From assembly GCA_945875585.1 (NCBI GenBank), contig CAMCLK010000017.1, forward strand, positions 1 to 64,000: a stretch of DNA of 64,000 nt, given 5' to 3'. A program made the position numbers and the translations under genes. The notes beneath the pieces are model-generated. The model saw nothing but the letters and a program-made list of their open reading frames with translations, was not told where the DNA came from and made no database searches. The DNA comes from Candidatus Kuenenia stuttgartensis. GTDB lineage: Bacteria; Planctomycetota; Planctomycetia; Gemmatales; Gemmataceae. How positions within the stretch are numbered: the first letter of the stretch is position 1; each line of letters begins with the position of its first letter. This document shows, piece by piece, positions 25,530 to 33,820 of this stretch.

Positions 25530-26496
25530 GCTGCTCCTCTTTTTCAACAAGGTCTAGGAACGCCTCTTCCGTTTGTTGACCCACGCTGCGAATGCCAATG
25601 AGCGTCAGTTTCGCTTCGCTCAGCACCTGAAACACTTGTCCTAATGTGGCGGTTGCGACTGCATCTTCTTGAAGCCGCAGGTTCAAGCGCCTGTGTTCCA
25701 GTGAAACATGCTGGACGTCGCCCAGTGCCTTAATGGTGGCCAAGGCACGGGTGACGGCTTTCTGATCGCCGTCGACGTCTACTTCGAAATGGTTGCGGCG
25801 CATGCGACTCTTGAGGTCGTGCAGCGGACCACTGTAAATCAGCTGGCCATGGCTCAACACGGCAGCGTGGTTGCAAACCTCGTCGATATCGTTGAGGTTG
25901 TGGCTGGAAACGATCAGTGTTTTTTCCCGACTGAGTCCTTTGATCAGGTCGAGCATGCTGCGTCTGGCTTCGGGATCCAGTCCGTGCGTTGGTTCATCCC
26001 AGATCAGCAGGTCAGGATCGTTGATGAGGCTTGTTGCCACTGCCAAGCGAGCCGTCATGCCGTTTGAAAACGTGTCGATCTGCGTGCCACCCGCTCCTAG
26101 CAGATCCACAGCGCGCAGCAGCATTCCCATGCGGGGTTTGCGCACATCGCGGGGCAGGCCAAACAGCTTGGCCATGTAGTCGAGGTAGCTGATGGGCGTC
26201 ATGCCCTTGGGAAAACGCGGATTGGTGGGGATATAGCCAATGCGACGGCGCAATTCAGCACTGTTGGGGCTCATCTCCTCGCCGAATACCTTGGCAACAC
26301 CTGCCGTGGGTCGGTGAAGCCCAATGATGAGCCTCAAGAGAGTGGTTTTGCCGGCGCCATTGGCTCCCAGCAAACCAAGCACGCACCCGCGCTCGAGTTT
26401 AAGCGTGACGTCGTTCAGAGCTATGTGGCGGTTTTGGTAGATCTTGGTGAGTTGAACGGTCTCAACCACCGGATCATCCGCAGCGTTTTCCGCCAC
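25495..26496 (-). CDS. ABC transporter ATP-binding protein
   Basis: GTG 26496 follows GGAGGG by 7 bases and is preferred over upstream codons. The 333-residue ATPase has Walker A GANGAGKT at 44-51, an ABC signature in divergent form (FSNGM, 143-147), Walker B LLIWDEP at 163-169 and the switch His in VSSHNL. It is of the CcmA/NatA class, which pairs with ABC-2 permeases. The C-terminal extension (about 225-333) is typical of drug/lipid exporter ATPases. The permease gene overlaps its 3' end. Confidence 0.96.
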   Translation of the reverse strand: MAENAADDPVVETVQLTKIYQNRHIALNDVTLKLERGCVLGLLGANGAGKTTLLRLIIGLHRPTAGVAKVFGEEMSPNSAELRRRIGYIPTNPRFPKGMTPISYLDYMAKLFGLPRDVRKPRMGMLLRAVDLLGAGGTQIDTFSNGMTARLAVATSLINDPDLLIWDEPTHGLDPEARRSMLDLIKGLSREKTLIVSSHNLNDIDEVCNHAAVLSHGQLIYSGPLHDLKSRMRRNHFEVDVDGDQKAVTRALATIKALGDVQHVSLEHRRLNLRLQEDAVATATLGQVFQVLSEAKLTLIGIRSVGQQTEEAFLDLVEKEEQRGFTRIYRQAA

Positions 26497-26665
26497 GGGA
26501 TACCCTCCTCGCCAAGTACAACACCACCATGGCAGTTTCCTGCCTCTTCTGTTCATTCATCGGACTGGAACGCTCGCAACATCAGCAGGAACGGAAAATA
26601 GTCAATACAACGTTTTGGCCGTGGAGGTTGACCGCATCGTTTCGGATCTCGTATCTTGCCTAGTC

Positions 26666-28720
26666 ATGTCAACCAGATCACTGCTTTTTCGTCTGCTTCC
26701 CCTCGTGCTGGCTGCTTTGCTGGCTACTGTCACTGGTGTCATTGGTTTGGGGATTCACCGCACCGGTCTGGCAGTGCCTGCCGTGCACGATGGCGATGCC
26801 CTGATGATGCTGCCTTGGATCGATGCCATGGCGCGCGGGGAAGGCTGGTGGGGCGACCGCCGATTGGGCGCACCGGGTGTTCAAGACTTATCCGATTTCC
26901 CGCGGGCCGATCTGCTGCACATGGCAGGGTTGCAATCGCTGGCGTGGGTTTTCGGTGACCCCGCTGTTGTTATGAACCTGGCATTGATTCTGGATTTCCC
27001 GCTGATTGTGCTGCTAGCCCATTTGGCCCTGAGGCGCTTGGGCGCCGAACCGTGGCCTGCTGCTGCGGGCGCCTTACTGTTTGCCTGTCTGCCATTTCAT
27101 TGGGGCGAAGTACACCATTTATTTCTAGCCGGATACTTTCTGGTGCCATGGCAACTGTTGCCCGCCATTGCCTTGGCACGATCGATCGACGCGGCAAGTG
27201 CCAGTGAGCATCGCATTCGATGGTGGGACATTCTGCTGGCAGGTGCGGGCGGCCTTGCTGGGCTCTATTTCGCTTATTTTGCCAGTTATCTCGTTGTTTT
27301 AGCGGGATTGCGATCGGCGCGGTGCCGTGGCACGTGGCGGCCTTTGGGAGCAGCATGCGCGGTGGCGGGTATGGCGGCGTTTGGTTGCTGTTTGGGATAT
27401 CTGCCAACGGCCCTGCGGTCGGATGGCCCGAACCCGGCAGTGGGGTCTCGATTGGCGCTTGAATCTGAAATTTACGCGCTCAAACCGTTGAACCTTGTTC
27501 TGCCCTCCGAGGGGCATATTTCCGGTTTGGGACTAATCCGTCACGAGTTCAATGGCCCGCATCGGCCGTTGCACGAAGCTGAAACATTTTACATGGGTGC
27601 CTTGGCCATTATTGGGGCATGCGGCGCGCTGTGCGCAGTGGTTGCAGGGCGCCGTGGTTCCTTGGCGGAGGCTTGCGGTTTCCTGATTCTCATGCTGCTG
27701 GTGCTGGTTGTTCCCGGAGGCCTTGGAGCAGCGGTGGCATATGTTTTGCCCGGGATTCGCTGTCTGGGTCGGGCCGGACTGTTGGCGGCATTCTTGGGAT
27801 TAGCAACCACATTGACACTGGTTTCGGCCAGATTGGCTTCAAAACCACGACTTACAGTACTGCTGATGACAGCAATCGTGGCACTTGGGTTGCTGGACCA
27901 GTTCCGCAAGCCAGATGCGGCATCAGCCCGTGCGCGGGTTGCCGATTGGCAGGCACTTCATGCGTTTGGCGAGGCGATTGAGAAGAAAGCTGGGGCGGGA
28001 GCATTGCACTTTCAGCTACCGCATGTGGGGTACCCAGAGTTGCAGGCCCCAGGAACTATGGGGTCGTACGACCATTTGGCAGCGGTGCTTCACGCGCCAC
28101 ATAGTCGTTTCAGCGGCGGAGGCATGAGCAATCGCCCCGCTGAAATCTGGTGCCGTTGGGTAGGTGGCTTGCCACCACGCGATCTGATTTCGGTGCTGGC
28201 AGCGGATGGTTGGGCCGGGATTTGGTTGGATTGTCGAGGCGTCGCCAAACCGCATGCCGTGCGCGCTGAATACGAGGCATTGCTGGGGCCACCCCTGTTG
28301 ATGGATGGCGGCGAACGGGTTTGGTTTTCCTTGCAAGGCGTGAAGGCGGAATCGGTACCAGCGTGTCCACCCATGTTGAGGCTTGTGGAGGGGCACCTGC
28401 TGGAAGCAATGGGGCCGCCAACCCGAATGGTTGTTCGCTCCCGTGGCCGGGCGCGCCTGATTGTGGAGAACCCGGGCCAGCCCAAGCGTATTATGATGCG
28501 GTTATGGGCCGAGGAAGGGCCCGGACGGCCGATTGGCGTGCGTATTTCCGGTCCAATCGAAAGAACGGTTGAGTTTGTGGACCACCGGATGCAACTCGAG
28601 GTTGCTATTGATGTTCCGACAGGTAACGTCGAGTTGCAGGTGGAAGCGTTGCATCGGCCATATATTCCCGCACCGTTGCCATTGCACCTTTTTACCTTGG
28701 GTGTCGAACTGATCCCGTAA
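26666..28720 (+). CDS. Polytopic membrane protein, GT-C/YfhO-like
   Basis: From ATG 26666 the product is 684 residues: a first span at 6-28, a large loop with HDGDALMMLPWIDAMARGEGWW, then at least ten more spans up to about residue 420, and a soluble C-terminal region of about 250 residues. The first loop with acidic residues before a Trp-rich stretch, and CLPFHWGEVHHLFLAGYF, resemble lipid-linked-sugar GT-C transferases and YfhO-type proteins. Substrate and role are unknown. No ribosome-binding site is clear at 26666; TTG 26615 and GTG 26621 are alternatives. A tRNA gene follows 47 bases after the stop. Confidence 0.75.
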   Translation: MSTRSLLFRLLPLVLAALLATVTGVIGLGIHRTGLAVPAVHDGDALMMLPWIDAMARGEGWWGDRRLGAPGVQDLSDFPRADLLHMAGLQSLAWVFGDPAVVMNLALILDFPLIVLLAHLALRRLGAEPWPAAAGALLFACLPFHWGEVHHLFLAGYFLVPWQLLPAIALARSIDAASASEHRIRWWDILLAGAGGLAGLYFAYFASYLVVLAGLRSARCRGTWRPLGAACAVAGMAAFGCCLGYLPTALRSDGPNPAVGSRLALESEIYALKPLNLVLPSEGHISGLGLIRHEFNGPHRPLHEAETFYMGALAIIGACGALCAVVAGRRGSLAEACGFLILMLLVLVVPGGLGAAVAYVLPGIRCLGRAGLLAAFLGLATTLTLVSARLASKPRLTVLLMTAIVALGLLDQFRKPDAASARARVADWQALHAFGEAIEKKAGAGALHFQLPHVGYPELQAPGTMGSYDHLAAVLHAPHSRFSGGGMSNRPAEIWCRWVGGLPPRDLISVLAADGWAGIWLDCRGVAKPHAVRAEYEALLGPPLLMDGGERVWFSLQGVKAESVPACPPMLRLVEGHLLEAMGPPTRMVVRSRGRARLIVENPGQPKRIMMRLWAEEGPGRPIGVRISGPIERTVEFVDHRMQLEVAIDVPTGNVELQVEALHRPYIPAPLPLHLFTLGVELIP

Positions 28721-28767
28721 GCGCCGGGTTGCCCGATTCCGGGCCGTGCGCTACACTTAAATTTCCT

Positions 28768-28840
28768 GGCGGTGTAGCTCAGTGGTTAGAGCAGGGTCTT
28801 CATAAGGCCAAGGTCACAGGTTCAAGTCCTGTCACCGCTA
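28768..28840 (+). tRNA. tRNA with CAU anticodon (Met or Ile2)
   Basis: 73 bases fold as a full cloverleaf: acceptor GGCGGTG with CACCGCT (a G-U at 1-72), D-stem GCTC/GAGC with an 8-base loop AGTGGTTA, anticodon CAT at 28801-28803 in loop TTCATAA, variable loop AGGTC, and T-arm ACAGG/CCTGT around TTCAAGT. The discriminator is A, and CCA is not encoded. The anticodon stem has one mismatch (G27, A43) and a U-G pair. A 1-72 pair excludes the usual initiator. Between elongator Met and lysidine-modified Ile2 the sequence alone does not decide; the short D-loop leans to Ile2. Confidence 0.88.
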
Positions 28841-28871
28841 ATTTCCTTTCAATACCAATCCAGTATACTTC

Positions 28872-28890
28872 GCCCGGTTCTCCGGGCTTT
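28872..28890 (+). terminator. Terminator after the tRNA
   Basis: GCCCGG (28872-28877) pairs with CCGGGC (28882-28887) around TTCT and is followed by TTT. It lies 32 bases past the tRNA 3' end and is the likely stop for its transcript. The T-run is short. Confidence 0.55.
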
Positions 28891-28948
28891 GTGCTTGATT
28901 GATTGTGGAATCGTGCCATCAGCTTCCAATAAAAGCCATCAAACCGGT

Positions 28949-30295
28949 TCACTTCAGCCGAGACAATTCCTGATCTGGTCGCGGATCGACTGGCCTGAGT
29001 TGCTTCGCTGTTGCAAGGCTTGCCTTGGCCCCATTGGTATCACCCGTTGCCGCAAGAACTTGCCCAAGGGCGAGATGAAGATCGAACATCTGGGGTTCAA
29101 CAGACAGGCCACGGCGCAAGGGGGCGATAGCTTCAGCGTTTTCACCGAGGTGTTTATGAGCCAATCCCCAAAAAAGGCAGGCGCGGGCATGGTCGGGCTT
29201 CAGTGCTAAGGTTTTTTTGGAGTGTTCGATAACTTGCCTGAACCCAGACGCGGCGTCGGCGCCCACGGGACCACCCGCAACCGAGATCTCCCATTGAGTG
29301 AATAAAACCAAAGCCAATGTGTAGTGGGCATTCGAATCATTGGGATCGACTTGAACCGCTTCAGCTAGGAACGGGATTGCCTCTTGGTACCGACGCAAAC
29401 GCGCGAGGTTGATACCCACACCGGTCAATGCCTGACTGGTTCGTTTAAGAGCCAAAACTTCAAATGAAGCTTCCAGAGCTTCGGCATATTTGCCATCTCG
29501 TTCCAGCAAAGCGATGCGACGTTGTGCCCCCCTGTTGCCAGCCTGAAGTGTGACAACCATGTCCAGATAGGGGTCTGGCCATGGGGGATCCTGTTCCAGC
29601 AAAGCGGATTCAGATTCCAGTTGTCTGGCCGAAATAAGGTCGCCCCGAGATCTGGCCAGAAAAGCGAGTTGTGCCTTAGCCTGCTTCCGACACGAGGGAT
29701 GCTTGGCTGCTTCTTCGAAAAAGCGTGTTGCTGTCGCGTGATCGCCTTTGGCCATGGCGACGAGTCCCAGACCAAAGCGAGCGCGTTCCGGATCTGGCGG
29801 ACAAAGTTGCTCGTTGAACCAGACTTTCGCTTGTTCGGTGTCACCTTTTTCCAGCAACGCTTCAGCCAGCGTAAGCACAAATGCTTGTCGATAAAGCGGA
29901 CGTGACCGCGCAACCTGTGCGGCTTTTTCCAGAAATGCAATGGCGAGTTCGGGTTGCCGCTTCAAGGCGATTTGTCCTCTGGCATAAGGCCAACGCGGAT
30001 CACCGGGGTCGCGTTTTATGGCCTCGATGAAGCAGAAGTCCGCGGGCTGATCAAACAGGTTCGCCAAGAGAACGGTGCCATAGTCTCCCCAGGCTTTCCC
30101 ATCGGAAATAGATTGTTCGAGTCTGGCGCGCGCGCGATCCAGAGTCGCGCGAACTTCCGGATCGGAAATATCTTCTGGGAGCGGAGGTTTGGTTGTGGCT
30201 AGGAGTGTCCATAACAACCAACTACCAATGCCAATAAAAGCAAAGGCCGCGGCGGCAACAGCCATCAGGCTAAAGAATGGCCCCGGTTGTTTCAT
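28949..30295 (-). CDS. Membrane-anchored TPR protein
   Basis: ATG 30295 has GGGAT 6 bases upstream and yields 448 residues; a TTG further upstream overlaps the preceding gene. One membrane span lies at about 10-30 (MAVAAAAFAFIGIGSWLLW). The rest is a TPR array, with units such as RQAFVLTLAEALLEKGDTEQAKVWFN, GINLARLRRYQEAIPFLAEAV, and a C-terminal DLHLALGQVLAATGDTNGAKASL. It probably faces the periplasm. The gene begins 31 bases after the FG-GAP/ASPIC gene, so they are likely one operon. This is a recurring pair in the phylum, with no known biochemical role. Confidence 0.88.
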   Translation of the reverse strand: MKQPGPFFSLMAVAAAAFAFIGIGSWLLWTLLATTKPPLPEDISDPEVRATLDRARARLEQSISDGKAWGDYGTVLLANLFDQPADFCFIEAIKRDPGDPRWPYARGQIALKRQPELAIAFLEKAAQVARSRPLYRQAFVLTLAEALLEKGDTEQAKVWFNEQLCPPDPERARFGLGLVAMAKGDHATATRFFEEAAKHPSCRKQAKAQLAFLARSRGDLISARQLESESALLEQDPPWPDPYLDMVVTLQAGNRGAQRRIALLERDGKYAEALEASFEVLALKRTSQALTGVGINLARLRRYQEAIPFLAEAVQVDPNDSNAHYTLALVLFTQWEISVAGGPVGADAASGFRQVIEHSKKTLALKPDHARACLFWGLAHKHLGENAEAIAPLRRGLSVEPQMFDLHLALGQVLAATGDTNGAKASLATAKQLRPVDPRPDQELSRLK

Positions 30296-30326
30296 TTCTG
30301 ATCCCAACAGTGGGGCAGGGGGATCG

Positions 30327-32069
30327 TCATTGTGATTTTCCTTCGCCGCGGCGTAGAACAATGTTCTGATTGACGGGGCCTCCGGGGAAAATTTCCGTGC
30401 TGCCGGGCTGACCGTTAGGCCACTTTACGCGAATCTCCTGAATATGGCTGGCTTTCCCCAATCCAAAATGAGCCACGGCTGAATTACTCGAGAGATAGCT
30501 TTCCGCCGGGCTGAGAACCCGCAGCAATTCGCGGCTTTCGGTTTTGACAACGATTTCCGCGCCGTAGGCATCGCGATCAAGCTTTGGATCGAAGGCGCGC
30601 ACCTTGAGCCAGTTTCCACGATAGGGCGCAACATTTTTAAGGAGTCGCGCCCGGTCTCCAATTGGGGCGATCAGTAAATCTGGAGCTCCATCGTTATCGA
30701 AGTCGGCACAGACAAGTCCACGAGCGACATTCCAGTATCCGCAAAGAGCTTCATTTGCCGGTGAGATGTCCGTGAATTTTCCTGTGCCATCGTTGGCAAA
30801 CAACTGGTTCTTTTCAGCGTAAGTTTCCCAAAACCCAAGGTTGGTGCCACGGGCGGAGCCGCCGCGAAAAACCTTCCCATTAACGACAGCAATATCCAAA
30901 TGGCCATCATTATTGAAGTCGGCCATGAGTGTTCCAAAACCGGTGGCGCGCCAACGAGACATGGCAAGTCCGGATTCAGCTGTTCGGTCTCGAAACTGAC
31001 CACGCGGGCCTTGGCGCCACAGGTTGTTTTGTTCGCTTCCCAGATGTGTCACATAAAGGTCGATCAAACCGTCGCCGTCCACGTCGCCTTGTGCGATTCC
31101 CATGCCGGCATAAGCCTTACCAATGGAAGTGAATGCGACTCCCCGGCTGACGGCTTCGTCTTTGAAGGTGGCGTTGCGCTGGTTGATCCAAAGCCGGTTG
31201 GGTTGTCCGTCGTTGGAAACAAACAAGTCTGGCCAGCCATCGCCATCGTAATCGGCCACCGTTATGCCCAAGCCGGGGCCACGCAAGGTGCCGATACCGG
31301 AATCGAGGCTGATGTCGGTGAATTGCGGTACGGCCTTGCCGGCGTTTCGGAACAGCTTGCTGGTGGTGCCGGTGAATGAGTTAGGGCCGCAGAAGTCGGA
31401 GATGCCTTCGGGAGATTTGCATTCTACTTTGGGGTCATAGTCGAGGTAATTGACAACAAAAATATCCAGCCAGCCATCGCGATCCAAGTCGATCAGTGCG
31501 GCGGAGGTTCCCCAGCTCAGATTGCTGAGACCCGCAGCCGCGGTCGCATCGGTAAACGTCCCGTTACCGGTGTTCAGCATCAGCTTGAATGTGCCAAATC
31601 CTGTCAGCAGCAAATCGGGTTTGCCATCATTGTTCAGATCACCTGCAGCAACACCGTGGTAGTGACCCGAAAGGGCCAGACCACTGCCAACTGTGGCATC
31701 AACAAAATGGCCGGGAGTATTCTGGCGAAATAATCTGTTGGTTGTCTTGGCGTCAGGCCCACCAAAACTCAGCAGATAGATGTCGAGCCAGCCATCGCCA
31801 TCGAAATCGAGGCATGCGGCGCCGGACCCCATGGACTGCGGCATGAAGTAGCGCCCCGTCGGGCCAGGATCGTGCATAAAATCTAGACCTGACGAGGCCG
31901 TGATGTCCTCAAACCAACCACCTGTGGCCGGTTGATTCTTTTCAATCCGGTTACCTGCACATCCCGCGGTGAACAACAGAAACAAAACGAGCCGGACTTT
32001 TGATCCGGCTCGCGAAGGTTTTGGTTGTGCTGTACGAATGGCAGCCATGGTTTTGATCCGTAGTGCCAT
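30327..32069 (-). CDS. FG-GAP/VCBS repeat lipoprotein with ASPIC/UnbV domain
   Basis: A 580-residue secreted propeller protein. The leader ends in a lipobox-like FTAGC at about 35-37, predicting a lipid-anchored protein. Repeated FG-GAP units carry calcium-loop patterns: DFDGDGWLDIYLL, DLNNDGKPDLLLTG, DLDRDGWLDIFVVN, DYDGDGWPDLFVSN, DVDGDGLIDLYVTH, DFNNDGHLDIAVVN, DFDNDGAPDLLIA. The C-terminal 70 residues match the ASPIC/UnbV module, with IQEIRVKWPNG. Such proteins (CRTAC1-like) likely bind calcium and mediate surface contacts. ATG 32069 is used; ATG 32048 is an alternative. The TPR gene follows after 31 bases. Confidence 0.95.
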   Translation of the reverse strand: MALRIKTMAAIRTAQPKPSRAGSKVRLVLFLLFTAGCAGNRIEKNQPATGGWFEDITASSGLDFMHDPGPTGRYFMPQSMGSGAACLDFDGDGWLDIYLLSFGGPDAKTTNRLFRQNTPGHFVDATVGSGLALSGHYHGVAAGDLNNDGKPDLLLTGFGTFKLMLNTGNGTFTDATAAAGLSNLSWGTSAALIDLDRDGWLDIFVVNYLDYDPKVECKSPEGISDFCGPNSFTGTTSKLFRNAGKAVPQFTDISLDSGIGTLRGPGLGITVADYDGDGWPDLFVSNDGQPNRLWINQRNATFKDEAVSRGVAFTSIGKAYAGMGIAQGDVDGDGLIDLYVTHLGSEQNNLWRQGPRGQFRDRTAESGLAMSRWRATGFGTLMADFNNDGHLDIAVVNGKVFRGGSARGTNLGFWETYAEKNQLFANDGTGKFTDISPANEALCGYWNVARGLVCADFDNDGAPDLLIAPIGDRARLLKNVAPYRGNWLKVRAFDPKLDRDAYGAEIVVKTESRELLRVLSPAESYLSSNSAVAHFGLGKASHIQEIRVKWPNGQPGSTEIFPGGPVNQNIVLRRGEGKSQ

Positions 32070-32098
32070 CGTTCCAGACTTATTTTACGCCAGTGGTG

Positions 32099-32545
32099 TC
32101 AGTTGGCTTTCACCGATTTCTTGTCGAGATCAATGACCATGTCTTTGAGATCCTGCGATCCGACTTCAACTGTCAACTTTGTCTGATACAGGTCGTTTGC
32201 CTTGTTGAATGGTTCCAGTTGCAGCATGCGTTTGTTGCTGCCGGGGGTTCCGGCGTAAGGCTGCACGCTAATAACGAGCTTGTACTTGCCCGATGGCACA
32301 TTTGTGGCACTGAACGATAGATCTTTGGCCGATACAGATGTGGCAGCGCCTTTGCCCGGTCCATCGAATGACTCGGGTGCAAAACGCAGTTCGATGCTAT
32401 CAGTGTCTTCAAGTTTGATCTGTCCAGGAAAGATTACTTTTCCTGAAACAGTAACCACTTTGCCACCGGTTTCGCCGCATCCAGCCAACATATTGAGGCT
32501 GAGAGCGAATGTGAATGCTACCAAAAAACGTCTGACAGATTTCAT
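32099..32545 (-). CDS. Small lipoprotein, beta-sandwich type
   Basis: ATG 32545 gives a 148-residue lipoprotein precursor: basic start MKSVRRFLVAF, hydrophobic core, and lipobox LAGC at about 20-23. The mature part is beta-rich (VVTVSGKVIFPGQIKL, SGKYKLVISVQPY) and resembles the small transthyretin/carboxypeptidase-regulatory-like proteins that sit near DUF1559 genes in planctomycetes. It is on the same strand as the DUF1559 gene at 32667, but a strong hairpin at 32592-32628 lies between them. A similar pairing recurs at 58-59.6 kb. The surface role is unknown. Confidence 0.82.
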   Translation of the reverse strand: MKSVRRFLVAFTFALSLNMLAGCGETGGKVVTVSGKVIFPGQIKLEDTDSIELRFAPESFDGPGKGAATSVSAKDLSFSATNVPSGKYKLVISVQPYAGTPGSNKRMLQLEPFNKANDLYQTKLTVEVGSQDLKDMVIDLDKKSVKAN

Positions 32546-32591
32546 GATCAAAGCCTTGGCAGGGGAAATGGGGAGGTAATTGAAACAAACG

Positions 32592-32628
32592 AAAATCAGG
32601 AGCAGGTTCATGCACCCCTCCTGATTTT
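32592..32628 (-). terminator. Terminator after the DUF1559 gene
   Basis: AAAATCAGGAG (32592-32602) pairs with CTCCTGATTTT (32618-32628), an 11-bp stem around a 15-base loop. On the minus strand it ends in TTTT then CGTTTGTTT, a plausible intrinsic terminator for the DUF1559 gene above it. Readthrough into the lipoprotein gene may be partial. Confidence 0.75.
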
Positions 32629-32666
32629 TATTTTAATAAGGTGGCTCAGTGAAGAGCAGCATGGAA

Positions 32667-33554
32667 TCAGTTTAGAGTAAACGGAACATTGTTGTTGAAT
32701 CGAAGCGCATAACTGAAAGCGTTGCTACCCGATGCCGAATAATTGATAAACCGTACGCTGCCATCGCAGAACACAAACGGTGCACCAGATGAGTACGGTG
32801 AGCCCCAACGGTCTCCCTGACCTACAGCAATGTCATCCTTGCGTAATTCGGTCGAGCCACGGCCGGTACCGCCATAGCCACCAGAGTAGATCACTTCTTC
32901 CCAGTTGCTGCCGTGGTTGCGGCGGTATTCGTTGGGGTTCACATAACCTTCGCCAACATAAATGGTGTTGGTAGTTCCGTTTTGTGTGGTAACCGCCGAA
33001 ACGCTCAATCGGCCCTGATCAAGATTCGAGCGGTTGTCGAAACTAACCCAGTTGATTTTATAATCCGAGAACGGGCCATTTAAGCCAGGGGCATTACCAA
33101 TGTTATTGGCTCCGGCAGTAGAAAACGATTGGCGACCTCGGCCCGGATCCATGTAAGTTTTGATTCCAGATGCTGGCGCCGTAATGCTGCTAGCAAGAAG
33201 GGCGCCTGCAATCGTTGGGTGTGTGGTTCCGGTTGTTAATTGCTTGTAAACGGCGTCGGATTCAACATAAGGAAGAATCTGGAACGCCCAGCACCAGTCG
33301 CCGGGCCGGTAAGCATCCGCAGCGACCGTGATATTACCACCATTATGCGGCAACTTGCCGATGGAGTCGTTGTAGCTTTGGGCTGCAATGCCAATCTGCT
33401 TCAGATTGTTGGTTGAGCTCATTCTATTGGCTGCTTCGCGAACCTTTTGGACCGCGGGAACGAGAAGGCCGATAAGGACGGCAATGATGGCAATGACAAC
33501 AAGTAACTCAATCAGCGTGAAGCCACGCTTGATGCGGGAGAGCATAATGCGCAT
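32667..33554 (-). CDS. DUF1559 prepilin-like protein
   Basis: ATG 33554 has GAGGTG about 8 bases upstream and gives 295 residues. A type IV prepilin leader is visible: basic stretch, then Gly11 cut before [20 protein letters not shown] with Glu at +5, then [21 protein letters not shown], the hallmark of the family. The C-terminal DUF1559 domain ends in [16 protein letters not shown] (the H-X9-DG-type motif). Such proteins should be processed by PilD and assembled into surface structures, but the phylum has dozens of copies with unknown individual roles. A terminator and a small lipoprotein gene follow. The 266 bases upstream separate it from a divergent DUF1553 gene. Confidence 0.96.
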   Translation of the reverse strand: MRIMLSRIKRGFTLIELLVVIAIIAVLIGLLVPAVQKVREAANRMSSTNNLKQIGIAAQSYNDSIGKLPHNGGNITVAADAYRPGDWCWAFQILPYVESDAVYKQLTTGTTHPTIAGALLASSITAPASGIKTYMDPGRGRQSFSTAGANNIGNAPGLNGPFSDYKINWVSFDNRSNLDQGRLSVSAVTTQNGTTNTIYVGEGYVNPNEYRRNHGSNWEEVIYSGGYGGTGRGSTELRKDDIAVGQGDRWGSPYSSGAPFVFCDGSVRFINYSASGSNAFSYALRFNNNVPFTLN

Positions 33555-33820
33555 GGAAAACACCTCGAAAGTTCAAGAGAATGAAGAATGAAACAAACTG
33601 GCCAGTCCCTGAAAGATCAGAGCCTAACCAATCCTTAACATTTGCTTTATTTGGAGGCAAGTCAACTGTTTTTTTAAGTTGGCATGAAGATTTACATCGT
33701 TGGAACGTGCGTGCCAAGGAATTACCATACCATTGGCAACTTCAGTCAGTTGCAGTCATAATGACCTAACCTCGCCTGAATCGAAGAGCCAACCACGCCC
33801 TGCTTCAAGGGGATTTCGCT

